A stretch of DNA of 64,000 nucleotides from JAXMAO01 sp046350375 (lineage in GTDB: Bacteria > Planctomycetota > Phycisphaerae > UBA1845 > UTPLA1): positions 124,001-188,000 of the forward strand of contig JAXMAO010000003.1 of assembly GCA_046350375.1 (NCBI GenBank), written 5' to 3'. Both the position numbers and the translations under genes were made by a program. The stretch's first letter is position 1. Each line of letters starts with the position of its first letter. Shown piece after piece: positions 1-10,049 of the stretch. Below the pieces are notes generated by a model, which did not search any database, was not told the DNA's origin, and saw only the letters and a program-made list of their open reading frames with translations.

Positions 1-662
1 GGCCCGGTGATGTCTGTGCCCTTGCGGACGTTGCCGGGGTTCGGCCCGGTGGAGGGCGCCATGATGTTGCCGGGCATCGAAACCGGATGGCCGGTGTCGT
101 TGGCGCGGATGGTCGTGGGCGAGGTGGTGACGACGTGCTTCGGGCCGAGGGTGAGGATGTGGCCGAGCTCGTGGGCGATGGTCTCGCCGGTGAGCTGGGT
201 CGTGGGGCGCTTCTTGATGATGGCGGTCTGATAGACGCGATGCACGGACGCGCCCGGCGACTGCGGGATGGACTCGAGCGGGACGTCGGCGAAGGTGATC
301 TTGATGCCCTGACCCTTGCCGAGGACGCTGTCGAGCTCGGAGTCGCCGGCGGCGCAGGCGGACTTGGCCTCGCCGTTGGTGAGCGACGAGTTGCCATCGG
401 CGTTTCCGGCGGCGACCGGGGCGCTGGTGGGATCGGAGTTGACCTTCTTGACGACCAGCTTGATGTCGGCCTGCTTGAGGATGTCGCTGGCCTTGGCGAC
501 GGCGTCCAGCGCCTCCTGCGTGGAGATGACGGGCGTTCCGGCGTTGCTCTGGATGTTGATGACGACGCCGATCTCGACGTAGTCGGCGGAGCGGGCCGGC
601 GTGCCGCTGCCGGCCAGCGCGGCGGTGCCGACGACAATGATGATGAGCACCAGGTTGCGCAT
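1..662 (-). CDS. Secreted metzincin-like metalloprotease, C-terminus beyond window
   Basis: The gene starts at ATG 660-662 and runs off the left edge, so about 220 residues are visible. It opens with a hydrophobic leader (MRNLVLIIIVVGTAALA), suggesting export. A zinc-protease helix, HELGH, is preceded by TIA and followed by ILTLGPKH, giving a third possible histidine ligand. A later GNIMAPST stretch resembles the methionine turn of metzincins. In classical metzincins the third ligand lies six residues after HExxH (HExxHxxGxxH); here it lies eight residues after, so the family call is tentative. The hydrophobic leader and HExxH are direct observations; protease activity is inferred. The next gene upstream is an M16 peptidase on the same strand, so two peptidases stand in a row, separated by a hairpin and an AT-rich palindrome. 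Confidence 0.7.
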   Translation of the reverse strand, partial: MRNLVLIIIVVGTAALAGSGTPARSADYVEIGVVINIQSNAGTPVISTQEALDAVAKASDILKQADIKLVVKKVNSDPTSAPVAAGNADGNSSLTNGEAKSACAAGDSELDSVLGKGQGIKITFADVPLESIPQSPGASVHRVYQTAIIKKRPTTQLTGETIAHELGHILTLGPKHVVTTSPTTIRANDTGHPVSMPGNIMAPSTGPNPGNVRKGTDITG

Positions 663-714
663 GGACGGCGATGCCACAGCAGGCCGACGCCCCGCCCGGC
701 CACGATCGATAGGT

Positions 715-728
715 TATATCATGATATA
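715..728. promoter_or_regulatory. Perfect 14-bp AT-rich palindrome upstream of metalloprotease
   Basis: TATATCATGATATA is its own reverse complement and is strikingly AT-rich in a GC-rich region. It lies about 53 bp upstream of the metalloprotease start at 662. On the minus strand it runs into TATAAC, a plausible -10 box. It could be an operator overlapping the promoter, or simply promoter DNA. No good -35 box is seen. Confidence 0.35.
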
Positions 729-750
729 CTATTCCCCACGTGTCTGCAAT

Positions 751-764
751 CCCCCGAACGGGGG
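751..764 (-). terminator. GC hairpin after the M16 peptidase gene
   Basis: CCCCC-GAAC-GGGGG forms a 5-bp all-GC stem with a tetraloop, 37 bp downstream of the M16 stop codon. There is no T-tract in either direction, so intrinsic termination is uncertain. It separates the M16 gene from the promoter-like DNA of the metalloprotease gene. Confidence 0.35.
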
Positions 765-800
765 ACAGCAGCCAACGGCGGGCCGCGGCGCGCGGGGCCG

Positions 801-3632
801 CTAATCCGCATCGCCGGGCGATTCCTCGGTCTTGCCCTCGTCCTTGATCTTGGGCGGCTGCACCACCGTCACCGGGGCGATCTTCTCCAGCTCGGGTTTG
901 AGCTTCTCGGCCTCGCCGACCACGACGATCGTCAGCTCGTCGGGGTGAAGCAGCTGCGTGGCCGACTGGACCACGTCGTCGCCCGAGGTCTTGCGGACGC
1001 CGTCGAGATAGCGCGAGAAGTAGTCGCGCGGCAGGCCGCAGGTCTCGATCAGCCACAGGTCGGTCACGATGGCCTGCGGCGTCTCGCGCTGGCCGGCGAA
1101 GCTGCCGACCAGGTAGGAGCGCGACTCGGACACCTCGCTCTCGCTGGCGGGCGACGAGCGGATGCGATTCACCTCGCCGAGCAGGACGCGGAGGGCTTCG
1201 GCGGTGCTGGGGGTCTTGGTGAAGGTGCTCATGGTGAAGCTGCCGCAGAAGCGCTGCGCTGTGAGGCTGCCGCTGGCGCCGTAGGTGAGGCCGCGCTCGA
1301 TGCGGATGGCCTTGTTGAGCCGGCTGTTGAAGCCGCCGCCGAGGATTTGCGACAGGACGCGTCCGGGGAAGTAGCCCGGCTCGTCGCGGCGGATGGAGCG
1401 ATGGCCGACGCGAATCTGGCTCTGCACCGAGCCGGGGCGGTCTACCAGGTAGATGTGCGTGGCGCCGCCTTTCGGAAAGTCGGGCAGCTTGGCGGCGGGC
1501 GGCTGCCCGGTGGCAGACCAGTCGCCGAAGCACTTGGCGGCGATGTCGAAGGCGGCCCGCGGCTCGACGTCGCCGGCGATGTAGAGCACGCTGTTGTCGG
1601 GACGGACGTGGGTGTGCCACCAGGCGACGACATCGGCGGGCTTGAGCGACTCGACATCGTCGAGCTCGCCGGTGGTGGTGCGGGCGTAGGGATGTTTGCC
1701 GAAGAGGCGCTGGCGCAGCTCGCGGTCGGCGAGATATTCGGGGGTGCGCGACGAGACCATCAGGCCGAGCCGCGTCTGCTTGCGGGCGATTTCAAATTCG
1801 TCGAGCGGGAAGACGGCGGTGCGGACGGCCTCGGCCATCAGCTGCGCGGCGAGCGCGAACTTGTCGCTGACGCACGAAGCCGAGACGGTGGCGCTGTCCA
1901 TCGACGCGCCGGCGCCCAGGTCGATGGCGTTGAATTCGAGCTCTTCGGCCATCTGTTTCGAGTCGTGCTTGGCGGAACCCTTGGTGATCAGGTTGCAGGC
2001 CATGGCGGCCAGGCCGGGGCGCTCCTCGGTGAAGGCGCCGTCGCGCAGGCCGAGGGTGAGCGTCACGAAGGGGACTTCGTGATTGGGCACGACGACGACG
2101 CGCAGGCCGCCGGCGAGCTTCTGCTCCTCGGTCTTCACGTCGGGAATGGCGGCCAGCAGCGCGGCGGCCGGGGCGGTGGTCGGGAAGCCGGCCGGGGGCT
2201 TGAGATTCTCGCGGCAGCCGCCGCGATGGGCGACGCGGTTTTCGGCCGGGCGCGAGGCGGGCGCGGCGCCCTCGTCCACGTCATCCTTGGCGCCCAGCAG
2301 CGAGCCCAGCACGCTGGCGAACTGCGGCTCGACCGAGACGAAGGTCTCGTTCTCCTTGCGCAGATATCTCCCGGCGACGCGGAGCAGGTCGTCGCGCGTC
2401 ACGGCGCGAATCTTCGCCAGCTGATGATTGGCCTCGTCGGCGCCGCCTTCGAAAACTTCGGCGTCGCCCAGCAGGCTGGCCTTGCTGGCGATCGAGAGCG
2501 ACTTGGTGACCTCCTGACGCAGCAGCTGGTTGCGGACCTTCTCCAACTCGCGCTCGCTGACCGGCTGCGACGTGGCGTTCAGAATGTTCTCGCGGATGAC
2601 GCGCATCACCTTTTTCTTGTTGCCGAACGGCAGCAGCACGGCCCCCGCGCCGGCGATGCCGTCGTGCTCGAGCGCGAACGCGCCCGCCACCGCGGCCTGC
2701 GCAAGCTGCTTCTCCTTCACCAGCTCGCGATAGAGCCGGCTGCTCTCGCCGCCGCCGAGGATGGACATGAGCATTTCGAGCGGCAGCTCGTCCGGGTGGC
2801 CCTTGGGCACGCCGCGGTACATCAGGCCGATGATCGGCACCGGCCCCTTCTTTTCGGGGATGCTGAGCTTGCGGGCGGCGGACTGGGCCGGCTCGCGCAG
2901 CGCGATGCGCGGCGGCGCCGGGCACTTGGGAATCCAGCCGAACATCTTCGCGGCCAGAGCCTGGGCGCCGGCGTGCTGAATGTCGCCGACGATGACGAGC
3001 GTGGCGTTGTTGGGGACGTAGAAGCGATCCCAGAAGGCCTGGAGCTCGTCGATGGTGGCGGCGCGGAGGTGCGGAATCTGGCCGATGGGCGACCAGCGAT
3101 AGGGATGCTTCACAAAGAGCGAGGCGAGGAGCTTCTCGAGGACGGTGCCGTAGGGGGTGTTGAGCGAGCGGAGACGGCGCTCCTCCTCGACGACGGCGCG
3201 CTCCTTGAAGAAGCTCTCGTCGTCGATGCGCAGAAAGGCCATGCGCTGGGCTTCGAGCCAGAGGATGAGCTCGAGCTGGTTGGCCGGCAGCTCGTTGACG
3301 TAGGTGGTGTTGTCAAAGGCGGTGTAGGCGTTGCAGTCGCCGCCGGTGCGGCGGATGAGGCTGAAGTGTTCCTCCGGGCCGAGCACGTCGGTGCCGCGGA
3401 ACATCATGTGCTCGAACATATGGGCGAAGCCCTGGCGGAGCGGGTCTTCGTCCTTGCTGCCGACGTGGTACCAGACCTGCACGGCGACGATCGGGCAGCT
3501 GTGGTCTTCCAGCGTGATGACGGTCAGGCCGTTGTCGAGCACTTTCTTCTGAAAGTCGTACTGTCGCGCGGCCAGCGCGGGCGGCGCGAACGAGAGAGCG
3601 GCCACGGCGAGCGTGCGAAGCGAGAGGTGCAT
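801..3632 (-). CDS. Secreted M16 family zinc peptidase, two-module (insulinase/pitrilysin type)
   Basis: I chose the ATG at 3630-3632 over an upstream in-frame start because it is followed at once by a signal peptide (MHLSLRTLAVAALSFAPPAL) and preceded by a GGAG ribosome site. The mature protein is about 920 residues. The inverted zinc motif HMFEH lies at residues 71-75, and the third ligand Glu is in VVEEERR near residue 151, the usual M16 spacing of about 76. A second M16-like half begins near residue 500 and lacks an HxxEH motif, as in many tandem M16 proteins where only the first half is catalytic. It probably degrades peptides in the periplasm. It lies downstream of mnmG on the same strand with a 121-bp gap. 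M16 membership is secure; the substrate is unknown. Confidence 0.9.
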   Translation of the reverse strand: MHLSLRTLAVAALSFAPPALAARQYDFQKKVLDNGLTVITLEDHSCPIVAVQVWYHVGSKDEDPLRQGFAHMFEHMMFRGTDVLGPEEHFSLIRRTGGDCNAYTAFDNTTYVNELPANQLELILWLEAQRMAFLRIDDESFFKERAVVEEERRLRSLNTPYGTVLEKLLASLFVKHPYRWSPIGQIPHLRAATIDELQAFWDRFYVPNNATLVIVGDIQHAGAQALAAKMFGWIPKCPAPPRIALREPAQSAARKLSIPEKKGPVPIIGLMYRGVPKGHPDELPLEMLMSILGGGESSRLYRELVKEKQLAQAAVAGAFALEHDGIAGAGAVLLPFGNKKKVMRVIRENILNATSQPVSERELEKVRNQLLRQEVTKSLSIASKASLLGDAEVFEGGADEANHQLAKIRAVTRDDLLRVAGRYLRKENETFVSVEPQFASVLGSLLGAKDDVDEGAAPASRPAENRVAHRGGCRENLKPPAGFPTTAPAAALLAAIPDVKTEEQKLAGGLRVVVVPNHEVPFVTLTLGLRDGAFTEERPGLAAMACNLITKGSAKHDSKQMAEELEFNAIDLGAGASMDSATVSASCVSDKFALAAQLMAEAVRTAVFPLDEFEIARKQTRLGLMVSSRTPEYLADRELRQRLFGKHPYARTTTGELDDVESLKPADVVAWWHTHVRPDNSVLYIAGDVEPRAAFDIAAKCFGDWSATGQPPAAKLPDFPKGGATHIYLVDRPGSVQSQIRVGHRSIRRDEPGYFPGRVLSQILGGGFNSRLNKAIRIERGLTYGASGSLTAQRFCGSFTMSTFTKTPSTAEALRVLLGEVNRIRSSPASESEVSESRSYLVGSFAGQRETPQAIVTDLWLIETCGLPRDYFSRYLDGVRKTSGDDVVQSATQLLHPDELTIVVVGEAEKLKPELEKIAPVTVVQPPKIKDEGKTEESPGDAD

Positions 3633-3753
3633 CGGAATGCTCCGAATCAAATCCGGCTCGTGCCCGGCGGACGCGACGGCGCGGCCGACCCCGGCGTGGA
3701 TAGCATACACGCCCGACGCGGGAATTCACTGCGGGCGCAGGCGACGCGGCCGC

Positions 3754-5643
<1,890 letters not shown>

Positions 5644-5649
5644 TCCGAC

Positions 5650-5655
5650 AGTATA
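5650..5655 (-). promoter_or_regulatory. -10-like box immediately before mnmG
   Basis: On the minus strand TATACT (5 of 6 to consensus) ends 6 bp before the mnmG ATG. A transcript from it would begin at or near the start codon. No -35 match is seen at 16-18 bp, and no Shine-Dalgarno site fits in the gap. Confidence 0.3.
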
Positions 5656-5686
5656 GCGGTCGCCCGGCGCGCGGCGGGTGCGGCCG

Positions 5687-8600
5687 CTAGGGCGTGGTGT
5701 CGCCGTAGATGACGAAGACCTCGCCGCCCTGGCTGATGAACTGGCCGACCTGGAACTCGTACGGCGGGCTGCCGAGCGGCGCGCCCAGGCCGATGTCGGC
5801 GAAGCCGTCGCCGTCAAAGTCGCCAACCCGTGCCGCGACGTCGGCGGCGAAGGTCGGGCCGCCGGGCAGAACCGGCGTCGGGCCGACGAGAATGAGCGAG
5901 CGCATCTTGGGTCCGCCGGCGGTCGACGGCAGCACGTCATCGGGCACGGTGATGACCAGGTTGTCGGGCAGGCCGGTGCGACCGAAGAGCAGGTAGGAGA
6001 CGCCGGTGCGGCCGACGGTGGTGTCGACGCCGAGTCGCAGGTTGACGTTGGGCGACGTGCCGGCGGCGACGACGGAGAACTGGGCGGCGTCGCCGATGGA
6101 CGAGAGAATGTTGGTGGAGACGACGCTGGTGGACTGATTCTCGACGCGTCCGGCGAGGATGAACTTCTTGGTGGCATCGGCCTGGAAGGCGTCGCGGAGG
6201 CGCTTCTCGGCGGTGACCGGCGACGCCAGGCCGGTGATGTCGACGAGCGTGCGTCCGGACCCCACGGACCCGTCGGTGTCGAATTCGAAGGTGCTGGCGA
6301 CGCCGGCGACGGTGACGGTGACGCGGTCGCCGTCGAGCGGCATGCCCAGGAAGGCGATGTTGGCGGCGGGCCACTTCTGTCCCGGGGCGGCGACGAGCAC
6401 GTCGGTAATTCCGTCGCCGTTGAAGTCGCCGACGCCGGCGACCGAGGCGCCCACCTTGTCGCCGTCGGCCTTGCCGAGGATGCGGACGCCGCGCAGCGCC
6501 GCGGTGCCGATCTGTGCGGCGGTGAAGGTGCTGGACAGGCCGAGCGTGGGCGTGCCGTAGATGATGCCGGCCAGGCCGGTCTTCGCGCCGCTGGGGCCGT
6601 AGTCACCCGCGCCGATGATCATGTCGGCGATGCCGTCGCCGTTGACGTCGCCGGCCGCGATTTGAACCTGGCCGACGTGATCCATGGCGTTGTTGCCCTT
6701 GATGGCGACGGCGCGGACGTCGGTCGAGCCGAGATCGCCCGAAACGACGAACACGTTTTCGGAGAGGACGAGATAGGCGACGCCGGCCTCGATGTTGCCG
6801 TCGCGATTGGCGTTCGGAGCGCCGGCCGCGATATCTTCGAGCCCGTCGTTATTGAGGTCGCCGGCGCCCTGGGCGAAGCCCAGTCGATCCTGCGAGGCTT
6901 CGCCGCGGATGACGGTGTAGTCGAACAGGCGGTTCTGCTCGTTGAGCCGCAGCAAACCGCGGCCCGAGCCGGTGCCCGTCAGCGGCACGACCAGCGGCAG
7001 CGAGCCGATGTTGTTCGGGTCGAGCTCATCGAAGAAACCGCGGTTTCGCATGATCCAGAATTCTCCGCGACCGGCGGCCGCGTCGGGGGCGGAGATGAGC
7101 AGCGGACCATTTCCGGCGGTGCCAAGGGGGGCGACCAGGTTGCCGAAGTTGTTGTTGGCCGAGCCGCCGCCGAAGGTGTAGTGCGGGGCGTCAATCAGGT
7201 TCGGGTACTTGATGTTGACCGACTCGAACCAGGCGCCGCGGAGCCGCGCGCCCAGCGGAAAGCCGGTTCCCTGACCGACCTGCTCCAGCCGGATGAGCAG
7301 GCTGCCGAGCGCTTCCGGACGGACGAAGTAGGCCATGCCCATCGCATCGATGGTGTAGTCGGGGTCGCCGACGTCGGTGCGGTTGTTGACCGAGGCGGGG
7401 CCGAACAGGTCGTCGTTGATCTGGCCGTTGATGCACTGCGGGAAGTCGTTGTCGCCAGCGTCGGAGCGCGAGTTGGGCAGCCCGTCGCCGTTGGTGGTCG
7501 AGATGGGGCAGCCGCCGATCGGGCCCAGGGCCCCGGCGTCAACGTAGCGGAGTTCGTCGTAGATGGGCTGACCACCGGCCGTCATGTTCTGATCGTCGCA
7601 GTCGCAGGCGTCGAGCGGGTCGTCGTCGAGCCGATCGATGACGGCGATGGCGTCCTGAGATCCGACGACGATGTCGGGCCCGGCGGCGTCGCCGAAGTCG
7701 ACCGCGCCGGCCGAATTCAGCCGGCCCGTCGCGGCGGCAGTCAGCGGGTTGCGCGGATTGGTCAGGACATTTCCGGGAACGGTGATGCCGACGCTGTTCA
7801 GCGAGAAGCGCCCGTTGTAGCGATTGGGATCGCCGAGGATGTGATAGGCCGCGCCGGCGCCTTCGCCGCGCCGCGCCACGATGAGCAGTTCGTCGGCGAA
7901 GTCGAACGGCGGGCTGTCGGGCACGCGCGCCACCGACCAGCCGGCATTGTCGCCCGCCTGGAAGCCGGTGAAGACGGCGCCGGAGACGGTTCGGCCGATC
8001 TGGCGGAGGTCGACGACGTTCTGGTCGGTGCGCTCCTGGAGCCGGCCGAGCACGAACAGGCCGCCGGGCGCGTACAGCGAGGTCTTGTGATCGGAGAGGC
8101 CGGTGAAGGGGTTGATGAAACCGTCGTCGACGTCGAGCCGCAGGTTGTAGGGCAGCACCTCGCCCAGGGCGTTGGTCTCGGTGATGGGCGGGATGGCGTC
8201 TTCGTTCACGACGAAGACGTAGTCCTGCAGGGTGCCGCTCGAGCCGGGCGGCAGCATGATGGCATTGAGCGGAATGGCGGTCGACTGCAGCGGGTTGCCG
8301 GGGACGATGGCGTCGTTGTCGGGGATGCGGTCCTTGTCGAGCACCAGCCGGACGGAGAACGAGTCGCCGGCGTCGGGATCGAAGATGGCGTAAAGCACGT
8401 CGGCCTGGCCGCCGTCGCTGATGCCGCGGGTGTCGAGCGGGTCGAAGATCAGGACGATCGGGCGGACGTTGGAGAGGTCTTCGTGGCGCGGAACGACCGT
8501 CACCTTGCCGGGCGCGACGGCCAGGACGCGCGGATTGATGCCGTCGTCGAGCACGCCGTAGAGGGTGAAGGTGCCGAGCGGCAGAGTTCCGGCGTCGAAG

Positions 8601-10015
8601 GTGAACTGGGACTGGCCGGTGGAGAGCGACAGGTTTTGCAGCAGGATGCGCTCGTTGCCGTTGGGCTGGCCGCTGGGCGAGAACGGGCTGTCCGGGTCGG
8701 CATAGAGCGAAAGCTGAGCGGCGCTGTGGCAGTTGTCGGGGGTGGCGCAGTTGTCGTCCGTCGCCCGCCATTGAACGGAGATGAGGTTGGCGACGCCGCG
8801 ACCGACGGTGCGGTTGAGGGACGGCTGATCGAGCACCAGCGTCGGCACCTGGTTGGGTGGCGGCGCGGGCGGCGCGCCGGGCCGCGCCAGGATCGACACC
8901 GGGAACGGCGCGGGCACCTCGAGCGGCGGATTGACGCCGTCGCTGACGGTGGCGCGGAGGATGTAGTCGCCCAGGTGGGTCGGGCCGTTCATGAACTGGG
9001 CCGTCTGAACCGTCTGAGAATCCTGCACCAGGTTGGGTGAGATGCCCAGGGCGCGCGTCACCAGGACCGACGACCCGGAACCGCCGATCGGCAGGGCCTC
9101 GATAATCAGGCTGGCGGCGTCGTCGGCGTCGTTGGCCTGCCAGGTGAAGACGATGGGCGTGCCTTCGTTGATCGAGAGCGGCGCGGCCGGGAATACCCAG
9201 CGGAAGTGCGGCGGCTGGTTGGTCGACACGACCAGCGGCGCAATGGCCGAAGCAGTCGCGACCGACGAATCGGGCGCGTGGAGCTGCGCATCGATCTGGT
9301 AGCTGCCGTCGGGATAGGGCGTGGTGTCGACGTCGACGGTGTCGTCATCGCCGCCGCTGCTGGCCGACCGGCCGCGCGCCAGGACGACCGTGTGTCCGTC
9401 GCGCTTGAGCGTGACGTCGATTATGCCGGCGGGCGGATTGCCGTCGTCCCAGCGGATGTGGGCGACCTGCCCGCGGCGGACGGCCGAGCCGGGCGCCGGC
9501 GTGACGATCGTCAGGTGCGCCGAGCTGTCGGTGGCGGGCTGCACGGTGATCGAGCCGGGCGCGAAAACCTGGGCGACGACGGTGGTGCCGACGCGGACGC
9601 TGCCGCGCAGGCGATAGAGCCCGGCGGCCAGGGACTCGGGCACGGGCCAGTCGAGCGAGCCGGGTTGCAGGCCGGTCTGCGACGCGCTGAAGAGCACCTG
9701 CTCTGTGCCGCCTGGACCGACCAGGACCACGGCAACGGTCGACGCGCCGGCCGGGTCGCCGGCGGTCCAGCGGACGGCGATCGTGTCGCGCGCGCGGGCC
9801 GACAGCGCGGAGCCGGGCTGCTGAAAGACGAAGCTCGCGGGCGCGGGGGGCTGGGTCTGGCCGCCGCCGGGGTTCTGGCCGGCGCCGTCGCCGGGGTTGA
9901 CGTCGCCGCCGGGCGTGTCGGAGCCGCCGGTTGGTCCGGGCGTTTGAGTCTGGCAGCCGCCGCTCCATCCGGCGACGGCGCCGATCAACAGCAGTGGGAG
10001 AAGTCTTCGACGCAT
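5687..10015 (-). CDS. Giant lipoprotein with Ig-like domains and FG-GAP beta-propeller (paralogue 1)
   Basis: The start at ATG 10013-10015 gives a lipoprotein signal (MRRRLLPLLLIGAVAGWSGGC) with Cys at the lipobox and a GAGGA ribosome site. The mature protein is about 1420 residues. After a Gly/Pro/Gln linker come several Ig-like or cadherin-like beta domains (residues about 50-560) containing SDGVNPP and DDGINP motifs. A seven-bladed integrin-alpha-like propeller follows, with FG-GAP calcium loops such as GDLNNDGLEDIAAGAP, GDVNGDGIADMIIGAG, GDFNGDGITDVLVAAP and GDFDGDGFADIGLGAP. A Cys/Asp-rich insert starts at DDDPLDACDCDDQ. No catalytic motif is visible. It probably sits on the outer membrane surface and binds or scaffolds. 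Its two paralogues lie directly upstream with 30-40 bp gaps, so one transcript is likely. Confidence 0.88.
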   Translation of the reverse strand: MRRRLLPLLLIGAVAGWSGGCQTQTPGPTGGSDTPGGDVNPGDGAGQNPGGGQTQPPAPASFVFQQPGSALSARARDTIAVRWTAGDPAGASTVAVVLVGPGGTEQVLFSASQTGLQPGSLDWPVPESLAAGLYRLRGSVRVGTTVVAQVFAPGSITVQPATDSSAHLTIVTPAPGSAVRRGQVAHIRWDDGNPPAGIIDVTLKRDGHTVVLARGRSASSGGDDDTVDVDTTPYPDGSYQIDAQLHAPDSSVATASAIAPLVVSTNQPPHFRWVFPAAPLSINEGTPIVFTWQANDADDAASLIIEALPIGGSGSSVLVTRALGISPNLVQDSQTVQTAQFMNGPTHLGDYILRATVSDGVNPPLEVPAPFPVSILARPGAPPAPPPNQVPTLVLDQPSLNRTVGRGVANLISVQWRATDDNCATPDNCHSAAQLSLYADPDSPFSPSGQPNGNERILLQNLSLSTGQSQFTFDAGTLPLGTFTLYGVLDDGINPRVLAVAPGKVTVVPRHEDLSNVRPIVLIFDPLDTRGISDGGQADVLYAIFDPDAGDSFSVRLVLDKDRIPDNDAIVPGNPLQSTAIPLNAIMLPPGSSGTLQDYVFVVNEDAIPPITETNALGEVLPYNLRLDVDDGFINPFTGLSDHKTSLYAPGGLFVLGRLQERTDQNVVDLRQIGRTVSGAVFTGFQAGDNAGWSVARVPDSPPFDFADELLIVARRGEGAGAAYHILGDPNRYNGRFSLNSVGITVPGNVLTNPRNPLTAAATGRLNSAGAVDFGDAAGPDIVVGSQDAIAVIDRLDDDPLDACDCDDQNMTAGGQPIYDELRYVDAGALGPIGGCPISTTNGDGLPNSRSDAGDNDFPQCINGQINDDLFGPASVNNRTDVGDPDYTIDAMGMAYFVRPEALGSLLIRLEQVGQGTGFPLGARLRGAWFESVNIKYPNLIDAPHYTFGGGSANNNFGNLVAPLGTAGNGPLLISAPDAAAGRGEFWIMRNRGFFDELDPNNIGSLPLVVPLTGTGSGRGLLRLNEQNRLFDYTVIRGEASQDRLGFAQGAGDLNNDGLEDIAAGAPNANRDGNIEAGVAYLVLSENVFVVSGDLGSTDVRAVAIKGNNAMDHVGQVQIAAGDVNGDGIADMIIGAGDYGPSGAKTGLAGIIYGTPTLGLSSTFTAAQIGTAALRGVRILGKADGDKVGASVAGVGDFNGDGITDVLVAAPGQKWPAANIAFLGMPLDGDRVTVTVAGVASTFEFDTDGSVGSGRTLVDITGLASPVTAEKRLRDAFQADATKKFILAGRVENQSTSVVSTNILSSIGDAAQFSVVAAGTSPNVNLRLGVDTTVGRTGVSYLLFGRTGLPDNLVITVPDDVLPSTAGGPKMRSLILVGPTPVLPGGPTFAADVAARVGDFDGDGFADIGLGAPLGSPPYEFQVGQFISQGGEVFVIYGDTTP

Positions 10016-10049
10016 GGCCAAGGTCCTCGAGTTGCCGCGACCGGCAAGG

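Noticed and set aside
5678..9040. A 1120-codon plus-strand frame opposite lipoprotein 1.
   Set aside because: The minus strand encodes clear FG-GAP repeats with a lipobox; the plus frame is a Val/Gly/Asp-rich shadow.
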